Under the pieces are notes generated by a model, which was not told where the DNA came from, searched no databases, and was given only the letters and a program-made list of their open reading frames with translations. A program made the translations under genes and the position numbers. Of a DNA stretch of 64,000 bases, positions 24,162 to 35,460 are shown one piece after another (position 1 is the stretch's first letter; every line of letters starts with the position of its first letter). Origin of the DNA: Bordetella sp. H567 (GTDB lineage: Bacteria; Pseudomonadota; Gammaproteobacteria; Burkholderiales; Burkholderiaceae_B); the NCBI RefSeq assembly GCF_001704295.1, contig NZ_CP012334.1, positions 1,934,084 to 1,998,083 on the forward strand. The letters run 5' to 3'.

Positions 24162-25850
24162 CTAGAAGTCCTTGTTCAAGTCGACGTCCTTGGTTTCGCG
24201 CACGAACAGCGTGCCGATGACCAGCGTCATCGCGGCGACGATGATGGGATACCACAGGCCGTCGTAGATGTTGCCCGTGGCCGCGACGATGGCGAAGGCC
24301 AGCGGTGGCAGGAAGCCGCCGAACCAGCCGTTGCCGATGTGATACGGCAGGCTCATGGACGTATAGCGGATGCGCGTCGGGAACATTTCCACCAGCATCG
24401 CGGCGATGGGGCCGTAGACCATGGTGACGTAGATCACGAGTATGGTCAGCAGTACGACCACCATGACGTCATTGGACTGCGCGCGGTCCGCCGTGGCGGG
24501 ATAGCCGTGGCCACGGATGGCCGCCGTCATCGTTTTGTCGAGTTCGGCCGTGCGCGTCTTGAAGTCCGCCGGCGCGAGCGCCTTGCCGTCGAAGGATTGG
24601 AACTCGTCGGCGCCGATGCGTACCCTCGCGACCGATCCGGCGGGCGCCGTCTCGTTCTTGTAGTTCACCGAATTGCGCGCCAGGAAGGACTTGACGATAT
24701 CGCAACTGCTGGTGAACGACGAGGTACCGACCGGGTTGAACTGGAACGAGCAGGTGGCCGGATCGGCGATGACCGTCACCGGCGCGGAGGCCTGGGCCTT
24801 TGCCAGTGCCGGGTTGGCGAAGTGGGTAAGCCCCTGGAAGATGGGAAAGTACGTCACCGCCGCGATCAGGCAGCCGGCCATGATGATGGGCTTGCGCCCG
24901 ATGCGATCGGACAAGCTGCCGAACACCACGAAGAACGGCGTGCCGATCAACAAGGCCAGCGCGATCATGATGTTGGCCGTGTTGGCGTCCACCTTCAGCG
25001 TCTGTGTCAGGAAGAACAGCGTATAGAACTGGCCGGTGTACCAGACGACGGCTTGGCCGGCGGTCAGGCCCAGCAGGGCCAGGATCACGATCTTCAGGTT
25101 CTTCCACTCGCCGAACGACTCGCTGATCGGCGCCTTGGATCCCTTGCCTTCGTCCTTCATGCGCTGGAAGGTGGGCGATTCGCTCAGCTGCAGCCGGATC
25201 CACACCGACACCGCCAGCAGCACGAACGACAGCAGGAAGGGCGCGCGCCACCAACCCCAGGCTTCGCGGAAGGATGCTTCCCCGGAGTAGGAACGGATGC
25301 CAAGGATGATCAGCAGCGACAGGAACAGGCCCAGGGTCGCGGTGGTCTGGATCCAGCTGGTGTAGAAGCCGCGGCGTCCCATGGGCGCGTGTTCGGCCAC
25401 ATACGTGGCCGCGCCGCCGTACTCGCCGCCCAGTGCCAGGCCTTGCAGCAGGCGCAGGATGATCAGCAGGGCAGGGGCCGCGATGCCGACGGAGCCATAC
25501 GTGGGCAGCACGCCGACCAGGAAGGTCGACAGGCCCATGATGACGATGGTCACCAGGAATGTGTACTTGCGGCCCACCAGGTCGCCCAGGCGGCCGAACA
25601 CCAGCGCGCCGAAGGGCCGCACGGCGAAACCGGCGGCAAAGGCCAGCAGCGCGAAGATGAAGCCGGCCGTCGGATTGACACCCGAAAAGAAGTGCAGGGC
25701 GATGATGGGCGCGAGCGAGCCGTATAGATAGAAGTCATACCATTCGAAAACGGTGCCCAGCGACGACGCGAAAATCACCTTGCGTTCGTTGCGGGTCATC
25801 GGAGTCGGGGCCGTGACGGCGCCCGGGCGCGGCATGGATGCTGTGCTCAT
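24162..25850 (-). CDS. MHS family MFS transporter with a large internal loop
   Basis: A 562-residue metabolite:H+ symporter (proline/betaine, shikimate, alpha-ketoglutarate group). The MHS signature FEWYDFYLYGSLAPI sits at TM1, motif A-like GRLGDLVGRKYTF follows, and LQGLALGGEYGGAA marks TM4. Typical members have 420-450 residues; here about 120 extra residues (near 341-460) with two cysteines (367, 383) lie in one loop of the second half, probably periplasmic. It is followed by its own terminator. The sensor kinase gene upstream on the same strand ends 139 bp away, so the TctDE-like system may control it. Confidence 0.88.
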   Translation of the reverse strand: MSTASMPRPGAVTAPTPMTRNERKVIFASSLGTVFEWYDFYLYGSLAPIIALHFFSGVNPTAGFIFALLAFAAGFAVRPFGALVFGRLGDLVGRKYTFLVTIVIMGLSTFLVGVLPTYGSVGIAAPALLIILRLLQGLALGGEYGGAATYVAEHAPMGRRGFYTSWIQTTATLGLFLSLLIILGIRSYSGEASFREAWGWWRAPFLLSFVLLAVSVWIRLQLSESPTFQRMKDEGKGSKAPISESFGEWKNLKIVILALLGLTAGQAVVWYTGQFYTLFFLTQTLKVDANTANIMIALALLIGTPFFVVFGSLSDRIGRKPIIMAGCLIAAVTYFPIFQGLTHFANPALAKAQASAPVTVIADPATCSFQFNPVGTSSFTSSCDIVKSFLARNSVNYKNETAPAGSVARVRIGADEFQSFDGKALAPADFKTRTAELDKTMTAAIRGHGYPATADRAQSNDVMVVVLLTILVIYVTMVYGPIAAMLVEMFPTRIRYTSMSLPYHIGNGWFGGFLPPLAFAIVAATGNIYDGLWYPIIVAAMTLVIGTLFVRETKDVDLNKDF

Positions 25851-25989
25851 GATGTCTCCTCAGGATGGCCGGCGGTGGTCCCGCCGTGCTCGGTATGTGC
25901 AGACTCGCCCGCGTCGGCGGGGAGGCTGACCGCCACGGTAGGCAAGAAGGCTGACGAGGGTCTGACGTTTCCCTGAAGCTGTGCCTTAT

Positions 25990-27495
25990 TTATGTTTCTG
26001 TTTGTAAACCGAGCGGAAAGCGCACGGTAATTTTCAGCCCGCGCAGCGGGGCGTCCGCCGTGGGATTGTCCGCGAGCGTCACCGTTGCGCCATGTTTCTG
26101 CGCGATTTCGCGCACGATGGCCAGCCCCAGGCCGCTGCCTTCGGCAGCGGTGCCCAGCACGCGATAGAAACGATCGAAGACACGTTCCCGTTCATGGGGC
26201 GCAATGCCGAGACCGGAGTCTTCCACTTCCAGGATCGCCGCGCCGGGCAGAGCGCGCACGCGCACGGTGACGCGGCCGCCGCGCGGGGTGTAGCGCAGCG
26301 CGTTATCCACCAGGTTGTTCAGCAGTTCCGCCAGCAGGATGGCGTTGCCGGCGATGGCGGTCGTCCGCTCCGCCTCCTCGAACCCCAGGTCGATGCCGAT
26401 GGCCAGGGCCTGCGGCGCCCATAACGTGGTCTGCTCGCGGGCCAGGGCGTTCAGATCGATGGGCGCCATGCCGATGATGGCCGGGTTTTCGGCGCGCGCG
26501 AGCAGCAGCAGCTGGTTTACCAGGCGGGTGGCGCGCTCGGACCCGGCCACCAGCTGCCGCAGGCTGGTTTGCATTTCGTCCGGGCTGGCGTCGCGCAGCG
26601 CCAGTTCCGCCTGCGTGCGCAGTCCCGCCAGCGGCGTCTTCAACTGGTGCGCCGCATCGGCGACGAAGCGGCGCTGCGTCTGCACGGTGGCCGACAGCCG
26701 TTCCAGCAGCTCGTTGATCGCGACCACCAGCGGCGCGATCTCACTGGGCGTGGCGCGCTCGTCGATGGGTGACAGGTCGTCCGGCCGGCGCGCGCGCAGG
26801 CGCTGCTGCAGGGCGTTCAAGGGCGCCACCCCGCGCGATAGCCCGAACCAAACCAGCAGGACGGCGATGGGCAGCACCACGAATTGCGGAATGATGACGC
26901 CCTTGATGATGTCGTTGGCCAATTGGGCGCGCCGTTCGGCCGTTTCCGCGACGATGATCAGGGCCGGCATTTCGCTGGGGCCGCCCGCATCGACCCGGGT
27001 ATAGGCCAGCCGGATGGCAAAGCCGCGCAGGCTGCTGTCTTCGTAGCGCACCGCTCCCGGCGCCGCGACATCGGCGCCCTTGGGCAATGGCAGTTCGCGG
27101 TCGCCGCCCAGGTATTGGCCGTGTCCGGCCAGCACCAGCCAGAACACGCTGTCGGTTTCGTTCGCGCGCAGCATGCTGCGCACGGGATCCGTCATGTCCA
27201 GGGCTGCCTTGCCATCGACCGTATGGACCTGGCTGGCCAGCACGCGCAAGTGGCTGGCAAGCGCGCGGTCGTAGGGCACGTCCGCGATGTTCTGCGCGAC
27301 GACGTAGGTGATGGCCACGCTCATGGGCCATAGCAGGAACAGCGGCGCAAGCATCCAGTCCAGGATCTCGCCCAGCAGTGAACGCCGTGGCAGCGCGAAG
27401 GACGGGCCGCGCGTGCCGCTGCGCAGAATGTCCAGTGCTTCCCGGTTCAGCGGCGCGACGCGGCGCGTTTCAGTGCGCCAGTTCGCCCGTGCCAT
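25990..27495 (-). CDS. Sensor histidine kinase, TctE/QseC-like
   Basis: A 501-residue inner-membrane kinase. A first TM helix lies near residues 45-70 (LDWMLAPLFLLWPMSVAIT), then a periplasmic sensor domain of about 140 residues (TctE N-terminal type), a second TM helix (VVLPIAVLLVWFGLSRG), and a HAMP segment. The phospho-acceptor His is in ADAAHQLKTPLAGLRTQAEL; the ATP-binding boxes are NLVDNALRYTPRGG, DSGLGIAP and GSGLGLAIV. The start at 27495 overlaps the response regulator gene by 26 bp, showing translational coupling. TctDE systems respond to tricarboxylates; the ligand here is not proven. Confidence 0.9.
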   Translation of the reverse strand: MARANWRTETRRVAPLNREALDILRSGTRGPSFALPRRSLLGEILDWMLAPLFLLWPMSVAITYVVAQNIADVPYDRALASHLRVLASQVHTVDGKAALDMTDPVRSMLRANETDSVFWLVLAGHGQYLGGDRELPLPKGADVAAPGAVRYEDSSLRGFAIRLAYTRVDAGGPSEMPALIIVAETAERRAQLANDIIKGVIIPQFVVLPIAVLLVWFGLSRGVAPLNALQQRLRARRPDDLSPIDERATPSEIAPLVVAINELLERLSATVQTQRRFVADAAHQLKTPLAGLRTQAELALRDASPDEMQTSLRQLVAGSERATRLVNQLLLLARAENPAIIGMAPIDLNALAREQTTLWAPQALAIGIDLGFEEAERTTAIAGNAILLAELLNNLVDNALRYTPRGGRVTVRVRALPGAAILEVEDSGLGIAPHERERVFDRFYRVLGTAAEGSGLGLAIVREIAQKHGATVTLADNPTADAPLRGLKITVRFPLGLQTET

Positions 27496-28159
27496 GATCC
27501 CGTTCCAGGCAATAGCCCAGGCCACGCACGGTCATGATCCGGACGCCTGTCGGCTCCAGCTTTTTGCGCAAGCGATGCACGTAGACTTCGATGGCGTTGG
27601 TGCTGACTTCGTCGCCCCATTCGCACAAGTGGTCCACCAGCTGGTTCTTGCTGACCATGCGCCCGCTACGCATGAGCAGGATTTCAAGCAGCCCGATTTC
27701 GCGCGCGGACAGGTCCAGGGCTTGGCCGTCCACCGACGCGACCCGTCCCGCCTGGTCGAAGACCAGGCGGCCGTGGCGGATCAGGCTGGCACCGCCACCC
27801 GTGCCGCGCCGGGTCAGGGCCCGCACGCGCGCTTCCAGCTCCGACAGGGCGAAGGGCTTGGCCATATAGTCGTCCGCGCCGAGGTCCAGCCCTTTGACGC
27901 GCTGCTCTATGCTGTCGGCGGCGGTTAGAATAAGCACCGGCAGCTGGGCGTTGCGGGCGCGCAGCCGTCTCAGGACTTCCAGCCCCGCCAACTGCGGGAG
28001 CCCCAGGTCCAGGATCAGCAGGTCGAACGCCTGCGCCGCCAGCGCCAGATCGGCCGCCATGCCGTCGCGCACGGCGTCCACGGCATAGCCGTTATGCCGC
28101 AATGAACGCGACAGGCCATCGGCAAGGATGCTGTCGTCTTCGGCGATAAGTATGCGCAT
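27470..28159 (-). CDS. OmpR/PhoB family response regulator, TctD-like
   Basis: A 229-residue DNA-binding regulator. The receiver domain (1-118) has the acidic pocket (AEDD), the phospho-acceptor Asp51 in LLILDLGLPQL, the switch Thr in LILTAAD and the Lys in MAKPFAL. The C-terminal winged helix shows TNAIEVYVHRLRKKLEP and ends in TVRGLGYCLE. The start at 28159 begins MRILIAEDD; longer frames upstream lack family sequence. It is the first gene of the leftward RR-kinase pair, with the MHS carrier beyond. Confidence 0.93.
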   Translation of the reverse strand: MRILIAEDDSILADGLSRSLRHNGYAVDAVRDGMAADLALAAQAFDLLILDLGLPQLAGLEVLRRLRARNAQLPVLILTAADSIEQRVKGLDLGADDYMAKPFALSELEARVRALTRRGTGGGASLIRHGRLVFDQAGRVASVDGQALDLSAREIGLLEILLMRSGRMVSKNQLVDHLCEWGDEVSTNAIEVYVHRLRKKLEPTGVRIMTVRGLGYCLERDHGTGELAH

Positions 28160-28345
28160 GGGACCAGGCTCTCTCGTGGATCGTTTTGGTTTATGAGCTG
28201 AGCGCGTCCGTGCGTGCCGGGGTGCGGCCGCCACGGTTTTTCTGTTCTGGGTTGCGCCGAATTGTTTCCGGCTTGTCTCCGCTCTCCTGGGGCCGATTCT
28301 GTCACGCCGCCTGGCGCTTGCCCACACGGGATAACGCGGAAAAAT

Positions 28346-28375
28346 TTGTCATACTGTTTTTTTGTACAGTATAAT
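28346..28375 (+). promoter_or_regulatory. recA promoter with LexA (SOS) box
   Basis: TTGTCA (28346-28351) and TATAAT (28370-28375) with 18-bp spacing form a good promoter. The spacer is filled by an SOS box CTGT-N8-ACAG (28354-28369), symmetric out to TACTG/CAGTA (28352-28371). LexA bound here would block RNA polymerase, so recA and recX are expected to be DNA-damage-inducible. Confidence 0.92.
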
Positions 28376-28444
28376 CCGGTGCCATAATCCGGCCAGAACC
28401 TCGCCAGAACCTCATTCGCTAGAAACCGCCAGACAGGACATTTC

Positions 28445-29503
28445 ATGGACGACAAAACCAGCAAGGCAGCCGCCTCGGAAAAAGCCAAGGCGCTCGCCGC
28501 GGCCCTATCGCAGATCGAAAAGCAGTTCGGCAAGGGCTCGATCATGCGGTATGGCGACAACGAGGTCGAGCACGACATCCAGGTGGTGTCCACCGGCTCG
28601 CTGGGCCTGGATATCGCGCTGGGCGTGGGCGGCCTGCCGCGCGGCCGGGTGGTCGAGATCTATGGTCCCGAATCCTCGGGCAAGACGACGCTCACGCTGC
28701 AGGTCATCGCCGAGATGCAAAAAGTGGGCGGCACCTGCGCGTTCATCGATGCCGAACACGCGCTGGACGTGCAATACGCCGCCAAGCTGGGCGTCAACCT
28801 GACCGACCTGCTCATTTCCCAGCCGGACACCGGCGAACAGGCGCTGGAAATCACCGACGCGCTGGTGCGATCGGGTTCCGTCGACCTCATCGTCATCGAC
28901 TCAGTGGCCGCGCTCGTGCCCAAGGCGGAAATCGAAGGCGAAATGGGCGACTCGCTGCCCGGCCTGCAAGCCCGCCTGATGAGCCAGGCGCTGCGCAAGC
29001 TGACCGCGACGATCAAGCGCACCAACTGCATGGTCATCTTCATCAACCAGATCCGGATGAAGATCGGCGTCATGTTCGGCAATCCGGAAACCACCACCGG
29101 CGGCAATGCGCTGAAGTTCTATTCTTCCGTGCGCCTGGACATCCGCCGCATCGGTTCCATCAAGAAAGGCGAAGAAGTCGTCGGCAACGAAACGCGCGTC
29201 AAGGTCGTCAAAAACAAGGTCTCGCCCCCCTTCAAGCAGGCGGAATTCGACATCATGTACGGCAGCGGCATTTCGCGTGAAGGCGAAATCATCGATCTGG
29301 GCGTGCAGGCCGGTATCGTCGACAAGTCGGGTGCCTGGTACAGCTATAAGGGCGACCGCATTGGCCAGGGCAAGGACAATGTCCGCGAATACCTGAAGGA
29401 GCATCGCGAAATGGCGTTCGAAATCGAGAACCGCATCCGCGAAAACCAGGGTATCGTCAGCCGCGCCAATACCTTCGCCGAAAGCGAGGCCGAAGAGGAC
29501 TGA
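28445..29503 (+). CDS. recA: Recombinase RecA
   Basis: A 352-residue strand-exchange ATPase that forms filaments on single-stranded DNA, pairs homologous DNA and triggers LexA self-cleavage. The Walker A motif GPESSGKTT is at residues 74-82; EHALD, the [23 protein letters not shown]-binding L2 region and the acidic C-terminal tail (ESEAEED) are all present. Length matches the family. Expression is from the LexA-controlled promoter at 28346-28375; recX follows after 6 bp. Confidence 0.99.
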   Translation: MDDKTSKAAASEKAKALAAALSQIEKQFGKGSIMRYGDNEVEHDIQVVSTGSLGLDIALGVGGLPRGRVVEIYGPESSGKTTLTLQVIAEMQKVGGTCAFIDAEHALDVQYAAKLGVNLTDLLISQPDTGEQALEITDALVRSGSVDLIVIDSVAALVPKAEIEGEMGDSLPGLQARLMSQALRKLTATIKRTNCMVIFINQIRMKIGVMFGNPETTTGGNALKFYSSVRLDIRRIGSIKKGEEVVGNETRVKVVKNKVSPPFKQAEFDIMYGSGISREGEIIDLGVQAGIVDKSGAWYSYKGDRIGQGKDNVREYLKEHREMAFEIENRIRENQGIVSRANTFAESEAEED

Positions 29504-29509
29504 TCACCG

Positions 29510-30046
29510 ATGATTTCCGGCCGCCGCGGCATGGGATCGCGCACCCGGTCCTCCGATGATTCCGCGGACGATCCCTTCCGTGCCGGCAGCCGGCCCACGG
29601 AAAAGCGCGGGCCGACACTGAAAGCCCGCGCCGTGGCCTATCTATCCCGACGTGAATACGCGCGCAGCGAATTGGCGCGCAAGCTCGGTGCGTATACGGA
29701 CGACGCCGCGGCCCTGGACGCCTTGCTGGATGACCTGGAACGCGAAGGCTGGTTATCCACGCGGCGTTTTGCCGAGGGCCTGGTGCATCGGCGCGCCGAA
29801 CGCCAGGGCGCGGCTCGCATCGTGCAGGAACTACGCCAGCATGGCGTCGATGAAACGCAGATAGGGGAACTCCGGGACAGCCTGCGGGCGACGGAATACG
29901 AGCGCGCGATGGCCGTGTGGACCAAGCGTTTTGGCGAACGTCCCGTCGATCGCGCCGCTTATGCCAAGCAGGCGCGCTTTCTCGCTTCCCGTGGTTTCGC
30001 GCACGACGTCATTCATCGCGTGCTGGGCGACGAGCGGGACGACTGA
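29510..30046 (+). CDS. recX: Regulatory protein RecX
   Basis: A 178-residue cytosolic inhibitor that caps RecA filaments and inhibits ATPase and strand exchange. The region from about residue 38 shows the tandem three-helix RecX repeats, with AVAYLSRREYARSELARKL and LEREGWLSTRRFAEG as landmarks; the first 35 residues are a polar, disordered-looking extension. An internal ATG eight codons in is an alternative start. Co-transcribed with recA, so SOS-regulated. Confidence 0.94.
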   Translation: MISGRRGMGSRTRSSDDSADDPFRAGSRPTEKRGPTLKARAVAYLSRREYARSELARKLGAYTDDAAALDALLDDLEREGWLSTRRFAEGLVHRRAERQGAARIVQELRQHGVDETQIGELRDSLRATEYERAMAVWTKRFGERPVDRAAYAKQARFLASRGFAHDVIHRVLGDERDD

Positions 30047-30076
30047 ATCCCTTAGGGGCCAGGCCAGCGTCCACCT

Positions 30077-30991
30077 TCACGCTGCCTTGATGCCGGTCAG
30101 CGTCCGGAAACTGACATCCCGGGCGATGGTCAGGAAATCCTTGATGAAGGGGGCGTCCGCGTCTTCATTGCGGATCGCCGCATATAGCGTGGGCCATACA
30201 CCTTGTGGTCCCAGCCGGCATACCTTCAGCCATCCCTTGTCCAGGTATTCCGTCAGCGCCCAGTTCGGCAGCGCGGCGACGCCACGGTTGCTGGCGATCA
30301 ACTGGGCAATGATGGGCGTCAATTCGGCCTTGCGAACGCTGGCCGGCTCTACGTCGGCCGGATCGAGAAAGGACGTGAAGACATCCAGGCGCTGACGGTC
30401 GACCGGATAGGTGATCAGCGTCTGGTCCGCCAACTGTTCGGGCCGGATATAGCGCTGCGACGCCAGCGGATGGGATTCCGAGACCGCGAGGACCAGTTCA
30501 TAGGTGAACAGCGGGACATAATCGATGGCTTCCAGTGTCTGCGGGTCCGAGGTTATCACCAGATCGAGATCGCCGCGCAGCAGCGCGGGGAAGGGGGCGA
30601 AAGAGAACGCGGCGGACAGGTCCAGTGCCACCTCGGGCCATTGCGCCCGGAATGCGTCCAGCGCCGGCATCAGCCATTGAAAACAGGAGTGGCATTCGAT
30701 CGCCAGATGCAGGCGGCCCGTCCGGCCCGCTGCCAGGCGTTGCAGTTCGCGTTCCGTGGCCCGCAGGCGCGGCAGGATGTCGTCCGCCAGCGCGAGGACG
30801 CGCAAGCCGGCGGTCGTCAATCGCGCCGGCCGCGTCCTGCGATTCAGCAGGGGCGTACCCAGGCGGGATTCCAGTTCACGCAATTGGTGGGATAGCGCGG
30901 ACTGCGTCAGGTGCAGCCGTTCGGCGGCTTCCTGGAGGCTGCCCCCATCACGGATGGCGGAAAGGGTTTCCAGATGGCGGATTTCGAGCAT
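30077..30991 (-). CDS. metR: LysR family regulator MetR
   Basis: A 304-residue LysR-type regulator. The N-terminal winged helix (LQEAAERLHLTQSALSHQLR) begins MLEIRHLETL, as in MetR of other proteobacteria; the rest is the periplasmic-binding-protein-like effector domain, which in MetR senses homocysteine. It lies divergent from metE, the classical MetR target, and a near-consensus MetR box is in the shared region. The start at 30991 is by family length. Confidence 0.9.
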   Translation of the reverse strand: MLEIRHLETLSAIRDGGSLQEAAERLHLTQSALSHQLRELESRLGTPLLNRRTRPARLTTAGLRVLALADDILPRLRATERELQRLAAGRTGRLHLAIECHSCFQWLMPALDAFRAQWPEVALDLSAAFSFAPFPALLRGDLDLVITSDPQTLEAIDYVPLFTYELVLAVSESHPLASQRYIRPEQLADQTLITYPVDRQRLDVFTSFLDPADVEPASVRKAELTPIIAQLIASNRGVAALPNWALTEYLDKGWLKVCRLGPQGVWPTLYAAIRNEDADAPFIKDFLTIARDVSFRTLTGIKAA

Positions 30992-31160
30992 GTCGGGCTG
31001 AACCACAAAGGCGTCGGGGGTCTGCGGCCCCGGGAATGGGCAGAAATGCGATACGGCGGGCGAAGCAGCGGCTTCCGGGCGCGCGCGCCGGCTGTACGCG
31101 GGGCGCGGTAGCAGGCCGCTGTCCCGCCGGCGGTTCGCGATTCTATATGAATATGGCTCA

Positions 31161-31173
31161 TGAAATCGTTGCA
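31161..31173. promoter_or_regulatory. Candidate MetR binding box
   Basis: TGAAATCGTTGCA matches the MetR consensus TGAA-N5-TTCA at all fixed palindromic positions but one, and lies 78 bp before the metE start in the metR/metE divergent region. Inferred activation site for metE. Confidence 0.5.
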
Positions 31174-31250
31174 AACATTGATTTTGACTCAAGGTTAAAC
31201 GCGCGCACAATGCCGGAACTTGAACATTCTTTGTTGGATTCCTGATTTCC

Positions 31251-33542
31251 ATGACGACGATTCATAATCTTGGCTTCCCGCGCATCGGTGCGCAGCGCGA
31301 ACTGAAGCGTGCGGTCGAGGCCTATTGGGCGGGCAAATCCTCGCTGGCGCAACTGGAAGAGACCGGACGGGAATTGCGCGCCCGGCATTGGAAAGCCCAG
31401 GCCGATGCCGGTGTGGACCTGCTGCCGGTAGGGGATTTCGCCTGGTATGACCACGTGCTGGAATGGACGACCCTGCTCGGGGCGGTGCCCCCGCGCTTCG
31501 CACAGCGGGCCGGTGCACCGGTGGGCCTGGACACGCTGTTCCGCATGGGGCGGGGCCGCGCACCCAGCGGCACGCCCGCCGCGGCTTGCGAAATGACGAA
31601 GTGGTTCGACACCAACTACCACTACATCGTCCCCGAACTCACGCCCGGACAGACTTTCCGCATCGCCCGCGAATCGCTGTTCGAACAGATCCGCGAGGCG
31701 CAGCAGTCGGGTTATCCCGTCAAGCCGGTGATTCCGGGGCCGCTGACGTGGTTGTGGCTGGGCAAGGGGGACGCCTACGCCGGTCCGGGTGATGGCGGCA
31801 AGCTCGAGCTGCTGGCCACCCTGATTCCCGTCTACACGGAAGTCCTGCGCCGGATCGCCGAGCTGGGTGTCGAATGGGTGCAGATCGACGAGCCTATCCT
31901 GGCGCTGGACCTGCCCGCCGCCTGGCGCGAAGCCTACGCGGCGGTGTATGCCCGTTTGTCGGGCGCGCCCTTGAAACTGCTGGTGGCGACCTACTTTGAT
32001 GGCCTGCAGGACAACCTGGCTACGGCCGCCGCCTTGCCGGTGGCGGGCCTGCACGTCGATCTGGTGCGCGCGCCGGAACAGCTCACGCCCTTGCTGCAAG
32101 TCCTGGGCGCCAAGGTGCTGTCCGCCGGCATCGTGAACGGACGGAATATCTGGCGCACGGACCTGGATGCCGCGCTGCGCACGCTGGCGCCCGTCAAGGC
32201 CGCGCTGGGCGACCGGCTATGGATCGCCCCGTCCTGCTCGCTGTTGCACGTGCCCGTAGACCTGGCCTTCGAAACGGAACTGGACGACGAACTCAAGAGC
32301 TGGCTGTCCTTTGCCGTGCAGAAGCTGGACGAAATACGCACGCTGGCGCGTGCGCTGGACGGCAGCCAGGAGGCGGACGTGCAGGATGCGCTACGCGTGC
32401 AGCGTGCGGCGTTGGTCGATCGCGCACGGTCTCCCCGCATCCACAATCCCGCGGTGGCACGGCGCATGGCTGCCGCCGTCCAGGTGCAGCGCGACCGTGC
32501 GCCGTTCGCGCAGCGCATTGCGCGGCAGCAGGAAAAGCTGGCCTTGCCGGCGTTTCCCACCACGACGATCGGCTCCTTCCCCCAGACCGCGGAAATCCGC
32601 ACGCTGCGGCGGGACTGGAAGGCTGGTGCGATCAGTGATTCGGCCTACGAGGCGGCGATCCGCAAGGAAATCGAAGCCGTCATCCGCTTCCAGGAGAACG
32701 TCGGCCTGGACGTCCTGGTACATGGCGAGCCGGAACGCAACGACATGGTGGAATATTTCGGCGAACTGCTGGCTGGCTTTGCCTTTACCCGCAACGGCTG
32801 GGTCCAGAGCTATGGTTCGCGCTGCGTCAAGCCGCCGGTGATTTTCGGCGATGTCGCGCGCCCGGCGCCCATGACCGTGGCGTGGTCCTCGTATGCCCAG
32901 TCCCTGACGGACAAACCGGTGAAGGGAATGTTGACCGGCCCGGTGACCATCCTGCAGTGGTCCTTCGTGCGCGACGACCAGCCGCGCGAGCAAACCTGCC
33001 GACAGCTGGCGCTTGCGCTGCGCGACGAGGTCGTCGACCTGGAAAAGGCTGGAATCCGCGTGATCCAGATCGACGAGCCGGCGATCCGTGAAGGGCTGCC
33101 GCTGCGCCGCGCCGACTGGGGGGCATATCTGGACTGGGCGGTGGATTGCTTCCGGCTCTCCACGGCGGGCGTGCGGGAGGATACGCAGATCCACACCCAT
33201 ATGTGCTACGCCGAGTTCAACGACATCATCGAATCCATCGCCGCGATGGACGCCGACGTCATCACCATCGAGACTTCGCGTTCCAATATGGAGCTGCTGA
33301 AGGCGTTCGAGGATTTCCGCTACCCCAACGACATCGGCCCGGGCGTCTATGACATCCATTCGCCGAACGTGCCGGACGTCGACTGGATGGTGTCGCTGAT
33401 GCAGAAGGCAGCCGGTCGCCTGCCGAAGGAGCGTCTCTGGGTGAATCCGGACTGTGGCCTGAAGACCCGGGCCTGGCCGGAAACCGAGGCCGCGCTGGTC
33501 AGCATGGTCGACGCCGCCCGCCAGCTGCGCGCGCAAGCCTGA
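31251..33542 (+). CDS. metE: Cobalamin-independent methionine synthase MetE
   Basis: A 763-residue zinc enzyme that transfers a methyl group from methyl-tetrahydrofolate polyglutamate to homocysteine, the last step of methionine synthesis. It starts with the conserved [13 protein letters not shown]; the second barrel contains [12 protein letters not shown] and the zinc ligands in [12 protein letters not shown] and NPDCGLKTR. Full length for the family. Divergent from metR and followed by a strong terminator. MetE is the slow, cobalamin-free enzyme and is usually repressed when vitamin B12 supports MetH. Confidence 0.98.
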   Translation: MTTIHNLGFPRIGAQRELKRAVEAYWAGKSSLAQLEETGRELRARHWKAQADAGVDLLPVGDFAWYDHVLEWTTLLGAVPPRFAQRAGAPVGLDTLFRMGRGRAPSGTPAAACEMTKWFDTNYHYIVPELTPGQTFRIARESLFEQIREAQQSGYPVKPVIPGPLTWLWLGKGDAYAGPGDGGKLELLATLIPVYTEVLRRIAELGVEWVQIDEPILALDLPAAWREAYAAVYARLSGAPLKLLVATYFDGLQDNLATAAALPVAGLHVDLVRAPEQLTPLLQVLGAKVLSAGIVNGRNIWRTDLDAALRTLAPVKAALGDRLWIAPSCSLLHVPVDLAFETELDDELKSWLSFAVQKLDEIRTLARALDGSQEADVQDALRVQRAALVDRARSPRIHNPAVARRMAAAVQVQRDRAPFAQRIARQQEKLALPAFPTTTIGSFPQTAEIRTLRRDWKAGAISDSAYEAAIRKEIEAVIRFQENVGLDVLVHGEPERNDMVEYFGELLAGFAFTRNGWVQSYGSRCVKPPVIFGDVARPAPMTVAWSSYAQSLTDKPVKGMLTGPVTILQWSFVRDDQPREQTCRQLALALRDEVVDLEKAGIRVIQIDEPAIREGLPLRRADWGAYLDWAVDCFRLSTAGVREDTQIHTHMCYAEFNDIIESIAAMDADVITIETSRSNMELLKAFEDFRYPNDIGPGVYDIHSPNVPDVDWMVSLMQKAAGRLPKERLWVNPDCGLKTRAWPETEAALVSMVDAARQLRAQA

Positions 33543-33563
33543 GCGCGGCCAGGGCATCGTCGC

Positions 33564-33603
33564 GGGGCCGGTCTCCCGGATAGGGAACCGGCCCCGGTTT
33601 TTT
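33564..33603 (+). terminator. metE intrinsic terminator
   Basis: GGGGCCGGT (33564-33572) pairs with ACCGGCCCC (33587-33595), with an inner TCCC/GGGA stem, followed by GGTTTTTT. It begins 22 bp after the metE stop. Confidence 0.92.
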
Positions 33604-33668
33604 GGAAAAAGGCCGTGCGCTATACTTTGAAGGTTTTGTTGCCTTGCAGCAACCTTAGCCGAACACGC

Positions 33669-34265
33669 ATGCCTTTGCCGCCGCCGAAAGTCTCCCGCCA
33701 GCCCATCCACACGCGCTCGATCCGCGTGCAGGGCTATGCGCGCGAAGACGGCCTGTGGGACATCGAGGCCGAACTCATCGATGTCAAGGCCTACGACTTC
33801 GTCAAGCACGAGGGCGATACGCTGCGCGCCGGCGAGCCGGTGCATCATATGCACCTGCGTATCACCATCGATTCCGCCTACACCATCGTGGCGGCCCAGG
33901 CCGTCTATGATGCCGCGCCTTATGGCCAAAACTGCACAAGTATCGAAAGCGCATATCAAGACCTGGTGGGCATGAATCTGATCAAGGGATTTCGCCAGCA
34001 GGTCAAGACGCGCTTCGGGCGCGTGGCCGGTTGCACGCATATGAGCGAGCTTGCGCTGGTGTTGCCGACCGCCGCGGTGCAAACCATGGCCGGCCGGCGC
34101 CGCGAGAACCCTGATCCCGGCAAGCGGCCGTTCCAGCTGGACGGCTGCCATGCGCTCAGTACGGACGGGCCGGTGGTCCTCCGGTACTACCCCAAGTGGC
34201 ATACCGGCGATGTTTCCGCCGAGGATGCCGCTTCTGATTCTTCTCTTTTTTCTCATACGACCTGA
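33669..34265 (+). CDS. DUF2889 domain protein
   Basis: A 198-residue soluble protein of the DUF2889 family, whose function is unknown. Typical elements are HTRSIRVQGYAREDGLWDIE, the MHLRITID strand, and the central GCTHMSEL motif. The ATG at 33669 is chosen from the family N-terminus. An AAGG/CCTT-based hairpin lies in the leader (33630-33656). The gap to sucC is only 10 bp, so it is probably co-transcribed with the succinyl-CoA synthetase genes. Confidence 0.9.
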   Translation: MPLPPPKVSRQPIHTRSIRVQGYAREDGLWDIEAELIDVKAYDFVKHEGDTLRAGEPVHHMHLRITIDSAYTIVAAQAVYDAAPYGQNCTSIESAYQDLVGMNLIKGFRQQVKTRFGRVAGCTHMSELALVLPTAAVQTMAGRRRENPDPGKRPFQLDGCHALSTDGPVVLRYYPKWHTGDVSAEDAASDSSLFSHTT

Positions 34266-34275
34266 CAGGTAACAC

Positions 34276-35436
<1,161 letters not shown>

Positions 35437-35460
35437 GAAGTTATTGCCAAGGATTCACAA

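Noticed and set aside
24129-25727. 532-codon plus-strand open frame
   Set aside because: Antisense shadow of the MHS transporter, rich in Arg, Asp, Gln and Gly.
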